Of a stretch of 20,447 nt of DNA, positions 1 to 6,083 are shown piece by piece. The DNA lies in assembly GCA_046155505.1 (NCBI GenBank), contig JBJXFK010000368.1, positions 1 through 20,447 of the forward strand. The letters are read 5' to 3'. Below the pieces are notes generated by a model, which saw only the letters and a program-made list of their open reading frames with translations, was not told where the DNA came from and did no database searches. The stretch is from JBJXFK01 sp046155505 (lineage in GTDB: Bacteria; Planctomycetota; Phycisphaerae; UBA1845; Fen-1342). Both the position numbers and the translations under genes were made by a program. Position 1 is the first letter of the stretch. Every line of letters begins with the position of its first letter.

Positions 1-238
1 CCGCGGTCCATCGCGAGCAGGCGTTTGTCGTTGCGCTACCCAGCACGCCGTCGATGTCGTGATCGAACTCGGTTCCACCGGGCAGGAGCCGACGATCTGC
101 CGGGGAGGGAATAATGCGGCTGCCGCCCAGCTTGCGGCGGAGGATTTCAGCTTGGGCCATAAGGAACCGGGTTCGGGCGTCCCGCCTCGCGGCCTGGGCT
201 TGTAGGAGGAGGTGCATGAAGGCGTCGATCCAGCGCAT
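1..238 (-). pseudogene. IS/integrase-type transposase, N-terminal fragment cut by window edge
   Basis: Reading the minus strand from an ATG at 238 gives about 79 codons without a stop up to the window edge. The peptide begins MRWIDAFMHLLLQAQAARRD and continues with RTRFLMAQAEILRRKLGG, then SRIIPSPADRRLL. This resembles, from memory, the region that precedes the DDE catalytic core in planctomycete integrase-type transposases (a helical leader, AQxEILRRKLGG, then a phrase like ELxHDVDxLIxIV). The last stretch (GGTEFDHDIDGVLGSATTNACSRWTA, positions about 78-1) matches that pattern less well than the start does, which may mean decay. An AAGG lies just upstream of the ATG. The frame also stays open upstream to about 340 without another ATG. 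The catalytic domain, if present, lies outside the window. Family assignment is from recalled sequence style, so confidence is moderate; it could be intact. Confidence 0.5.
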
Positions 239-338
239 CGTCGCCTTGAGCTCTTCGAGTGAAATGACGACATAGCAATCGGTGAAAACCGCTTCGCGTT
301 CTCTGCGCCGCTGCGTGAGACTTGCTTCGCCGCCGCCC

Positions 339-1538
339 TCAGGGCAACACGTCGGCCAGCCATTTGAACAAGCGCTCTGCGTACTCCTCAGGCACGGTCG
401 TGATGACATTGCTATGTGGTCCAGGGCCGAACCAAACCTCCTTCTGCCCCGTGGCGACATCGAATAGCCGCTGCGAATGCTCGCGCGGCATGAGCACATC
501 GTCGCTGCCATGCACGATGAAAACGGGCCGCGACCCCATCCGCCGTAGCGCATCTGCCGCTCCGCCGTCGAGAAAATCCGCGTTCGTGACGCGCGACATG
601 AGCCACAACACGCCATCCGCAAACGCCGGCCCGACGATCGGCAGGATCGACAGATGGTGATGCGCAAACTCGCGTGCCGACGTGAACGGACTATCGAGCA
701 CGATCGCGTCGATTCGCGCGTCTTCAGCAGTCGCGCGCGCCAGCGCCATCGAACCGAGCGACGAGCCGAGCCCGACAATCTTCTGGGCTTGCCCCGCCTT
801 CGCCGTCTTCAACCACTCCACCACTGCCAGCACGTCGCGCTTTTCGTGAATGCCATAGGTACACACACGTCCGCCGCTGCCGCCATGCGCGCGAAAGTCG
901 AACAGCACCAGGTTGTAGCCCCGATGCGCGAGCGGCGTCAGAAACCAAATGAAATTGCCCTTGCTTGCACCCGCGCCGTGACAGATGACAATCGTCCGCT
1001 TGGCCCCCGGCGACGGCACGAACCATGCATCCAGCGTGATGCCGTCGCGTCCGACGATCTGCACCGCTTCATAGTTCATTCCGAGTGTTGTTTTCGGATC
1101 GGTGCCATCGAGTAGCTTGAATCGGTGCGTGAGCACGATCGACAAAAAGAGCGGCACGAACACCAACGCGATCGCTGCGATGCGCACCGGGCGAATGAAC
1201 GCCGCCATTATCGAGGCCGCTTGCCCGCGATGACGTTTTCGCCGTCGCAATCGCCGATACTTTTCGCCTATGCGCCCGACGGTCGCGCTCCAAAGCTCCC
1301 ACGCGAGCCGCGCGGCAATCGCAAACCACACGACGATCGCAACCTCAAACGGAGCGACGCGAGCCCCGGCGATGAACGATACAAACGTCATCGCTCCGCC
1401 GATTAGGCCGACCAGTATCGCGACATAGATCGCAATTTGGCTGACGCGAATTCGCCACACGAGCCGCGGGCACCGCGCCAGCAGCAGCGCAGCGAACACC
1501 ACCGGCGCAATCGCAAATATCATCTCGCGTATGCCCAT
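339..1538 (-). CDS. membrane-anchored alpha/beta hydrolase (399 aa)
   Basis: Predicted serine hydrolase of the alpha/beta fold attached to the membrane. The N-terminal 140 residues hold about four hydrophobic helices (roughly 5-21, 33-56, 63-83, 118-137), with a basic loop at 95-105. The C-terminal 260 residues carry the hydrolase: oxyanion-hole motif ICHGAG (186-190), nucleophile elbow G-S-S-L-G with S260, acid in HGSDD (D346 or D347) and H375 in GPGPHSN. This resembles YqkD/FrsA-like and BAAT-like esterases; the substrate is unknown. I chose the ATG at 1538 because the frame upstream of it has no hydrophobic or coding character and overlaps the divergent promoter. A TAGGAT box ends 8 nt before this ATG and could be a -10 for a near-leaderless transcript, or its AGGA could act as a weak ribosome site. 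The gene is divergent from the Rieske gene at 1625. Confidence 0.9.
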   Translation of the reverse strand: MGIREMIFAIAPVVFAALLLARCPRLVWRIRVSQIAIYVAILVGLIGGAMTFVSFIAGARVAPFEVAIVVWFAIAARLAWELWSATVGRIGEKYRRLRRRKRHRGQAASIMAAFIRPVRIAAIALVFVPLFLSIVLTHRFKLLDGTDPKTTLGMNYEAVQIVGRDGITLDAWFVPSPGAKRTIVICHGAGASKGNFIWFLTPLAHRGYNLVLFDFRAHGGSGGRVCTYGIHEKRDVLAVVEWLKTAKAGQAQKIVGLGSSLGSMALARATAEDARIDAIVLDSPFTSAREFAHHHLSILPIVGPAFADGVLWLMSRVTNADFLDGGAADALRRMGSRPVFIVHGSDDVLMPREHSQRLFDVATGQKEVWFGPGPHSNVITTVPEEYAERLFKWLADVLP

Positions 1539-1546
1539 TGGGCGGT

Positions 1547-1552
1547 ATCCTA
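1547..1552 (-). promoter_or_regulatory. candidate -10 box of the hydrolase gene
   Basis: TAGGAT on the minus strand matches the sigma-70 -10 consensus at four of six positions and ends 8 nt before the ATG at 1538, so transcription would begin at or next to the start codon. No convincing -35 was seen. The AGGA inside it is alternatively a weak Shine-Dalgarno. Confidence 0.3.
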
Positions 1553-1612
1553 TGGGATCTCGAAATTCGCACGGGTCGCCCCGCGCCCCAATCCCCAATC
1601 CCCGCCCCCGGC

Positions 1613-1618
1613 TATCCT
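1613..1618 (+). promoter_or_regulatory. candidate -10 box of the Rieske gene (leaderless)
   Basis: TATCCT lies 6 nt before the ATG at 1625, and no Shine-Dalgarno is present between them. A start of transcription 7 nt after the box would fall on the A of the ATG. No good -35 is visible; the region upstream is a CCCCAAT-rich run. Confidence 0.35.
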
Positions 1619-1624
1619 ACGCTC

Positions 1625-2716
1625 ATGCCACCATTCCACTTCGAAATCGACCCCGACATTCGCCGCGCGTCCACGCCGCCCGCGCGCACCTACTCCGACC
1701 CGGCGGTCTATGAGTCGATGCGCGACCGCGTCTTCGTGAAAAGCTGGCAATTCGCCGCAGATGCATCCGCCGTTCGCGTGCCGAACCAGGTTCATCCGTT
1801 CACGCTGCTCGAAGGCTGCCTAGACGAGCCGCTGCTGTTGACGCGCGACGCCGCAGATCAGTTGCACTGCGTTTCGAACGTCTGCACGCATCGCGGTGCG
1901 CTGGTCTGCGAGTCGCCCGGCATCGAACGCACGCTGCGCTGTCGCTATCACGGCCGGCGGTTCAAACTCTGTGGCGAATTCGAGAGCATGCCCGAATTCG
2001 ACGGCGTGATCGGCTTCCCAAGCGCCGCCGACGACCTGCGTAGCGTCGCGTTCGAACGTTGGGGGCCGCTGGTCTTCGCATCGCTCGCGCCGGCGACGCC
2101 ATTTGCAAACTGGATCGGCCCCGTGCAGCAGCGTTTCGCGTGGCTGCCGCTCGATGAGTTCAAGTTCGACGCCGCCCGCTCGCGCGACTATCTCGTGAAG
2201 TGCAACTGGGCGCTCTATGTCGAGAATTACCTCGAGGGATTTCACATCCCCTATGTACACGCCGCCCTCACCGAAGCGCTCGATTTCGGCAGCTACCGCA
2301 CCGAGCTGTTCGATCATTGCAGCCTGCAACTCGGTGTGGGGCGCGGCGGCGACAATTGCTTCGACCTGCCCGCGTCGTCGCCCGATCACGGCATGAAAAT
2401 CGCCGCGTATTACTGGTGGCTGTTTCCGAATCTGATGCTGAATTTCTATCCGTGGGGTTTGTCGATCAACGTTGTGCGGCCGCTCGGCGTCGATCGCACG
2501 CGCGTCTCGTTTCTCAGCTACGTCTGGCGGCCCGAATTGCTCGACCAGGGTGCGGGCAGCGAGCTGGATCGCGTCGAACGCGAGGATGAGTCAGTCGTCG
2601 AATCGGTCCAGCGCGGCGTCCGCGGGCGCATCTATGATCGCGGGCGCTATTCACCGAAACACGAAACCGGCACGCATCATTTTCATCGGATGCTGGCTGC
2701 GGCGCTGTTTGGTTGA
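1625..2716 (+). CDS. Rieske [2Fe-2S] aromatic ring-hydroxylating oxygenase, alpha-subunit type (363 aa)
   Basis: Non-heme iron oxygenase with both domains complete. The Rieske cluster site is C87-T-H89 and C106-R-Y-H109 (CTHRG and CRYHGRRF). The mononuclear iron site is recognisable in NYLEGFHIPYVH with H207 and H212, and the carboxylate ligand is probably D321 in EDESVVESVQRG. The C-terminal phrase ending GTHHFHRML is typical of the choline monooxygenase/RHO alpha-subunit family. Enzymes of this family hydroxylate aromatic or quaternary-amine substrates with electrons from a reductase. No reductase or ferredoxin gene lies nearby, so partner and substrate are unknown. I chose the ATG at 1625; an earlier in-frame ATG at 1538 would overlap the start of the divergent gene and adds only proline-rich, non-conserved residues. 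Confidence 0.92.
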   Translation: MPPFHFEIDPDIRRASTPPARTYSDPAVYESMRDRVFVKSWQFAADASAVRVPNQVHPFTLLEGCLDEPLLLTRDAADQLHCVSNVCTHRGALVCESPGIERTLRCRYHGRRFKLCGEFESMPEFDGVIGFPSAADDLRSVAFERWGPLVFASLAPATPFANWIGPVQQRFAWLPLDEFKFDAARSRDYLVKCNWALYVENYLEGFHIPYVHAALTEALDFGSYRTELFDHCSLQLGVGRGGDNCFDLPASSPDHGMKIAAYYWWLFPNLMLNFYPWGLSINVVRPLGVDRTRVSFLSYVWRPELLDQGAGSELDRVEREDESVVESVQRGVRGRIYDRGRYSPKHETGTHHFHRMLAAALFG

Positions 2717-2913
2717 TGCGATAAGCACGGGCATCGGCTCTGCATCGCTCTGGATAGGGCTCGCGCCGCCCAACCGCGCCCGCGATCCGAACGCGATCCG
2801 AACGCGACGCGCAAGCGAGTGACCGCGAGCGCCAGCGAGCCCCAACCGACCCCCGACCGTGAGGGAGAGGTTCTTCGCATCTGAACCCCGAGCGCTGAAC
2901 CCCGAACCCTTTC
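2717..2913. repeat. convergent intergenic region with short tandem repeats
   Basis: Spacer between two convergent genes. An 11-mer CGATCCGAACG occurs twice head to tail (2783-2793, 2794-2804), and CTGAACCCCGA occurs twice (2881-2891, 2895-2905). Between them is a run of GCGAGCGCCAGCGAG followed by a GTGAGGGAGAGG element. The composition looks like an interspersed, non-coding repeat. No gene is seen here. Confidence 0.5.
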
Positions 2914-3354
2914 TCACCGCGCCAAAAACAGCGCAGCGCCGATCGCAATCACGCTGAGCACCGCGCCGGCGATCGCCTGGCGACGCTTGCGCCGAGCATT
3001 CCAGAGCTGCCAATGTCGCATGATGCGCACCAGTGCCGCCGCATCGCGTAGCGGCGGGTCGGCGATTTCGATCGTCACGCCTGCCGCCACCCACGCGTCG
3101 AGTCGGATTTGCTCGTCCCACGAGCCTTCGACCGCATCCTCGACACGGGCGAAAACAACTCGACGGATCGCGGCGGAATCGATCTCGCGCTGCACGTCGT
3201 TCAAGTCGCGGACGCGAAAGAGGCGCGGCTCGCCGCCGAGTTGCGAGATGATGCTCACGAGCGCGGGCTCGCGGCGCGGGTCGTCGCTGCTGACGAACGC
3301 GACCGATGACGCGATCGATGAGGCCGTCGATGCTGAATTCGATTCACTGCTCAT
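2914..3354 (-). CDS. hypothetical tail-anchored protein (146 aa)
   Basis: Not recognised as a named family. It starts with a serine/alanine-rich stretch (1-22). A soluble alpha/beta-looking region follows (about 23-110), containing VRDLNDVQREIDS and RVVFARVEDAVEG, whose alternation of beta-strand and helix faintly recalls the resolvase N-terminal fold; its catalytic serine cannot be assigned. A basic stretch (NARRKRRQ, about 119-126) then leads into one C-terminal membrane helix (about 127-146) that ends the protein, the layout of a tail-anchored inner-membrane protein facing the cytoplasm. The ATG at 3354 overlaps the TGA of the upstream CPBP gene by 4 nt (ATGA), so the two are probably translationally coupled and belong to one operon. 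Confidence 0.75.
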   Translation of the reverse strand: MSSESNSASTASSIASSVAFVSSDDPRREPALVSIISQLGGEPRLFRVRDLNDVQREIDSAAIRRVVFARVEDAVEGSWDEQIRLDAWVAAGVTIEIADPPLRDAAALVRIMRHWQLWNARRKRRQAIAGAVLSVIAIGAALFLAR

Positions 3355-4145
3355 GCATTCCCACCAAATCGAAGCCACACATTGATCGTCATCAGCACGA
3401 GCGCCGCAAAGCCGACGACGCCGGCGTATGGAAAAATACTCGCCCCGACCAGCCACGACGGGCCGACGTACCGCACAAATGGCCGCAAGCCCATGAGCAT
3501 CAAGATGCCGCCGGCATGCAGGCCGATCGACAGCCACAGGTTGCCCGTGCAGAGAAACGCCACGCAAAACAGACTGCCCAGCGCGAGGTGCCCTGGAAAT
3601 GTCCAATAGCGTTTCACGCTGCGAACATAGTGCGCCGCCGCGAAGCAGAATACGCCGATCGGCAGGGCAACTCTCGCCGGAAACGATTCGAGCAGTCCGG
3701 CTAGCAGCATCGCGCGGAAGAGCAGTTCCTCGATCGTCGCCGCACCGATCGACATAAGCGGCACGAACGCGAGTCGTCGCGTGAGCTTGCGAGCACTGTG
3801 TCGCACACTGAAGCGCACGTTGTCGGTGATGCCCCACGCGGCGTAAAGCAGCGCGAGATAGAGCACCGACATCGCCAGGCCGGCGGCGAGTTGGGCCGGG
3901 CCTTCGCCGAACGGGAAAAACGCCGCGTAGTAGGCGATCGGCGAGACGCCGCGCAGCAGCGGATAGGCGACGAGGATGCCGATCATGACGACATTTAGAA
4001 TCACGCGGTTGCCGGCTTTGACGCGATCGGGCAGGTCTGATCCGCCGAGTTGCCAGCGCATCGGCGTTGCGGTCGCGCGCAGCAACGCGGCCTGGCCAAG
4101 CCACATGAGCAGCGGAGCGCAGAGGAGCAGAGCGAGTGCCGTCAT
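3351..4145 (-). CDS. CPBP-family intramembrane metalloprotease (264 aa)
   Basis: Multi-pass membrane protein of the CPBP (CAAX protease / bacteriocin-processing) family. About six to eight hydrophobic helices are visible. Motif 1 is E139-E140-L-L-F-R144 (the EExxxR signature) and motif 2 is F168-A-A-A-H172 (FxxxH). Motif 3, normally HxxxN or HxxxD/E, reads H210-A-G-G-I214, so the last polar residue is replaced by isoleucine. The two glutamates and two histidines needed for metal binding are present, so it may still be active. Its ATG overlaps the stop of the acyltransferase gene by one base (TGATG), and its own stop overlaps the next gene. This points to a three-gene operon, possibly serving the envelope. 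The substrate is unknown; many CPBP proteins act in protein maturation or self-immunity. Confidence 0.87.
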   Translation of the reverse strand: MTALALLLCAPLLMWLGQAALLRATATPMRWQLGGSDLPDRVKAGNRVILNVVMIGILVAYPLLRGVSPIAYYAAFFPFGEGPAQLAAGLAMSVLYLALLYAAWGITDNVRFSVRHSARKLTRRLAFVPLMSIGAATIEELLFRAMLLAGLLESFPARVALPIGVFCFAAAHYVRSVKRYWTFPGHLALGSLFCVAFLCTGNLWLSIGLHAGGILMLMGLRPFVRYVGPSWLVGASIFPYAGVVGFAALVLMTINVWLRFGGNA

Positions 4146-5215
4146 CAGGCGTGGCTTTCGTTTGTGAGCGGCCTCGTGGCGGACGCGTCGCGTGCGAGAG
4201 AATCGACGTCACCGCTGACGGGCGGCAGCGTGCGCGAATATTCGGGGTCGCCGCGCAGCACACGCGTCCAGCGTTTGTCGGCCCAAAAGTACCACATGCC
4301 GGGATTGTCGCACAGAAAGCGGGCGAAGAGGTCGGCGAACCACTGCATCGCTGCCTGCCCGCGCTCGCCGCGCGGCTCACCCGCCGGTGCTTCGTAGGGG
4401 CCGATCGCGCCGAGGCGACAAACACCACCATCAAGCCGCGCGGTGAGAAAGTACATCGGCGCACCGGCCCGCCGCGAGATGAGCGAGAGGCCGGCGGGCA
4501 AGTAGATTTCGCGACCGAGAAACCGCACCGGCGTACCGTCGTCGAGTTTGCGCGGCAGGTCGGGCGTGATGTACACCACGCCTCCGCGCTTTACCGCAGA
4601 GGCCATGACGAGTGTGGGGTTCGCGTTGCTGTCGGGATCGACGAGGCGACGCAGACCGACCGTGCGCATCCAGCGTTCCTGGAGTGCGCGGCGTTTCTCA
4701 TGCCGCGTCGGACGCATGTAGGCGGTGAGCGGCAGGTCGAGGTTCAGCCGGGCGAGATAGATGAGGTAGCCCGAGAGGTGCGGGCCGACGAGCACCGCGC
4801 CGTGGCCGCGGCGCGAGCGGTCGATCAGCGGGTCGAGCGACGGGTCGAGCGCCACGCGGCGAATCAGGAAATCGCGCATCGACGCGGGGACGGGCGCGCC
4901 GCTTTCGCCGGGATCAGGGACGCGCCAAACGTGCATCGCGCCGGCGAAGTGCGCGGCGAGGCCGACGAAGTAGGCACGCACGGCGTCGCGCGAGTAGACG
5001 CCGGCGGCACGCATGTTGTCGGCAACCATGCGCGCGAGCACGGGCATGTACGGCCCGGAGGCGGCGATCGCCGCTTCGATTGCATCGACGCCGCGCGCGG
5101 GCAGCCAGCGCGCGAGCGCGAGGCCGGTGTGTGTTACTGCGGCGATCGCGCGTTGTCGGACCGCGCGGGCTAGGCCGCGTTTGGGGCGAGTGGGTTTTTG
5201 CGGCGCGGCGTCCAT
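4145..5215 (-). CDS. LpxL/HtrB-like lysophospholipid (lipid A) acyltransferase homologue (356 aa)
   Basis: Resembles the lauroyl/myristoyl acyltransferase family that adds secondary acyl chains to lipid A and related lipids at the inner face of the membrane. The best landmarks are GPHLSGYLI with H146, ITPDLPRK (216-223), RFLGREIYLPAG (231-242) with the following SLISRRAGAPMYF, and NPGMWYFWADKRW (304-316), equivalent to the family's 'P..W.w.h.RWk' ending. The expected H-x4-E/D catalytic pair is incomplete: five residues after H146 is L151, not an acid. It may use another acid or be inactive. The first 20 residues are basic. No Shine-Dalgarno precedes the ATG; a TACAAT box ends 8 nt upstream. 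It is the first gene of the operon with the CPBP and tail-anchored genes. Confidence 0.82.
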   Translation of the reverse strand: MDAAPQKPTRPKRGLARAVRQRAIAAVTHTGLALARWLPARGVDAIEAAIAASGPYMPVLARMVADNMRAAGVYSRDAVRAYFVGLAAHFAGAMHVWRVPDPGESGAPVPASMRDFLIRRVALDPSLDPLIDRSRRGHGAVLVGPHLSGYLIYLARLNLDLPLTAYMRPTRHEKRRALQERWMRTVGLRRLVDPDSNANPTLVMASAVKRGGVVYITPDLPRKLDDGTPVRFLGREIYLPAGLSLISRRAGAPMYFLTARLDGGVCRLGAIGPYEAPAGEPRGERGQAAMQWFADLFARFLCDNPGMWYFWADKRWTRVLRGDPEYSRTLPPVSGDVDSLARDASATRPLTNESHA

Positions 5216-5223
5216 TCGGGCGA

Positions 5224-5229
5224 ATTGTA
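5224..5229 (-). promoter_or_regulatory. candidate -10 box of the acyltransferase operon (leaderless)
   Basis: TACAAT on the minus strand (five of six matches to TATAAT) ends 8 nt before the ATG at 5215, with no ribosome site in between. This would give a leaderless or nearly leaderless mRNA. Confidence 0.4.
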
Positions 5230-5272
5230 TGGGGCGGGGAGCGTGCGGCGGAGCGCGCGTTCGGCGGAGCAG

Positions 5273-5296
5273 GCGAATGTTGGGTGGTGCCCAACC
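5273..5296 (+). repeat. short repeat copy 1 flanking the PPOX gene
   Basis: Contains GCGAATGTTGGG (5273-5284) followed by a small palindrome TTGGGTGGTGCCCAA (5280-5294). The same 12-mer followed by a near-identical GTGCCCA(A/C)CC recurs at 5962-5985 after the gene. The two copies lie in the same orientation. Confidence 0.6.
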
Positions 5297-5309
5297 GACG
5301 CGCTACAAT
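5280..5309 (+). promoter_or_regulatory. candidate sigma-70-like promoter of the PPOX gene
   Basis: TTGGGT (5280-5285) and TACAAT (5304-5309) are separated by 18 nt. The -35 half sits inside the palindrome TTGGGTGGTGCCCAA of repeat copy 1. Predicted leader is about 40 nt and includes a hairpin with arms CGCGTGC (5317-5323) and GCACGCG (5329-5335) just before the ribosome site. Confidence 0.4.
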
Positions 5310-5344
5310 CGGGCTTCGCGTGCGCGGAGCACGCGGGCGAGAAC

Positions 5345-5351
5345 AGAGGAG
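5345..5351 (+). promoter_or_regulatory. ribosome binding site deciding a GTG start
   Basis: AGAGGAG lies 5 nt upstream of GTG 5357. This is the reason for choosing that codon over an upstream ATG at 5198, which would lie in repeat DNA and inside the divergent gene. Confidence 0.75.
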
Positions 5352-5356
5352 AAATC

Positions 5357-5911
5357 GTGGGACGGACACTTTCCGAGCTTGCCGAGTCGCACGTCGCATT
5401 CATCACCCGGCAGAAAATGTTCTTCGTCGGCAGTGCGCCGCTGACCGGCGATGGGCATGTGAATCTCTCGCCCAAGGGGCTGGATACGTTTCGCATTCTC
5501 TCGTCCTCGTGCGTAATGTACGCCGATTTCACCGGCAGCGGCGTCGAAACGATCGCTCACCTGCGCGAGAACGGGCGGATGACGATCATGTTCTGCGCGT
5601 TCGACGGGCCGCCCAACATCTTGCGGCTGTATGGGCGCGGGCGGGTGGTCGAGCCGCAGGATGCGGAGTTTGCCGAGCTTGCGAGCAAGCTAAGCGGGTT
5701 GCCGCCGATGCGGGCGATCATCATGCTCGATGTGACGCGCGTGTCGGATTCGTGCGGGTTTGGCGTGCCGCTGTACGAGTTCAAAGCCGATCGCGCGCAG
5801 ATGGCGGCGTGGTGCGACCGCAAGGGCGACGAGGGGATTCGTACGTATCAGCGCGAGAAGAACGCGCATAGCATCGACGGATTGCCGGGGTTGCGGTCGG
5901 TTGTGCCGTAG
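5357..5911 (+). CDS. pyridoxamine 5'-phosphate oxidase-family (PPOX) protein (184 aa)
   Basis: Small split-barrel flavin-binding-fold protein of the PPOX-like group that carries the phrase FFVGSAPL (22-29), NLSPKGLDTFRI (36-47), then YADFTGSGVETIAHLREN (55-72) and RLYGRGRV (90-97). The phrase GSG-ETIAH-REN-R-T-MFCAF-GPP is very characteristic of this uncharacterised PPOX subgroup, whose members probably bind FMN or F420 and reduce an unknown small molecule. The true PdxH active-site pattern was not identified, so a role in vitamin B6 synthesis is not implied. The start is GTG, supported by AGAGGAG 5 nt upstream. The gene stands alone, divergent from the acyltransferase operon and flanked by two related short repeats. 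Confidence 0.88.
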   Translation: MGRTLSELAESHVAFITRQKMFFVGSAPLTGDGHVNLSPKGLDTFRILSSSCVMYADFTGSGVETIAHLRENGRMTIMFCAFDGPPNILRLYGRGRVVEPQDAEFAELASKLSGLPPMRAIIMLDVTRVSDSCGFGVPLYEFKADRAQMAAWCDRKGDEGIRTYQREKNAHSIDGLPGLRSVVP

Positions 5912-5915
5912 CTTG

Positions 5916-5988
5916 GTAGGGTGGGCATCGCCCGCCAATCGTGGCCGCTCGCGCGATTGTCGCGAATGTTGGGCAGTGCCCACCCTAC
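5916..5988. repeat. inverted repeat after the PPOX gene (possible terminator / mobile repeat, copy 2)
   Basis: Perfect 12-bp inverted repeat: GTAGGGTGGGCA at 5916-5927 and TGCCCACCCTAC at 5977-5988, separated by 49 nt. The right part (5962-5985) repeats the element found upstream of the PPOX gene. No T-run follows, so it is a poor classical terminator and more likely a MITE/REP-like interspersed element. Confidence 0.6.
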
Positions 5989-6071
5989 AGGTCATGTATC
6001 ACGCTCGGCCTCGCCGTGCTCCTTTGTGGTAAGCGTTGCCGCCGCTCCGACCGGTCGGCGACTCCATCTAC

Positions 6072-6077
6072 GAGGAG
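6072..6077 (+). promoter_or_regulatory. ribosome binding site of the beta-helix gene
   Basis: GAGGAG, 6 nt before ATG 6084. It selects this ATG, which begins a signal peptide, over the in-frame ATG at 6036. Confidence 0.75.
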
Positions 6078-6083
6078 CATCTC

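Noticed and set aside
1538..1624. Upstream ATG for the Rieske oxygenase
   Set aside because: Would overlap the divergent gene start and adds a proline-rich stretch from CCCCAAT repeats; the ATG at 1625 matches family length.
2914..4464. Long 516-residue minus-strand frame spanning three genes
   Set aside because: It reads through the CPBP gene and part of the acyltransferase gene in a wrong frame (arginine-rich, no domains); only its last 146 codons, from the ATG at 3354, are a real gene.
4136..5173. 345-residue plus-strand frame opposite the acyltransferase
   Set aside because: Low-complexity, Arg/Glu/His-rich shadow without motifs; the minus strand has family landmarks.
5916..5988. Rho-independent terminator after the PPOX gene
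   Set aside because: The arms are perfect but 49 nt apart and no T-run follows, so it is listed as a repeat.
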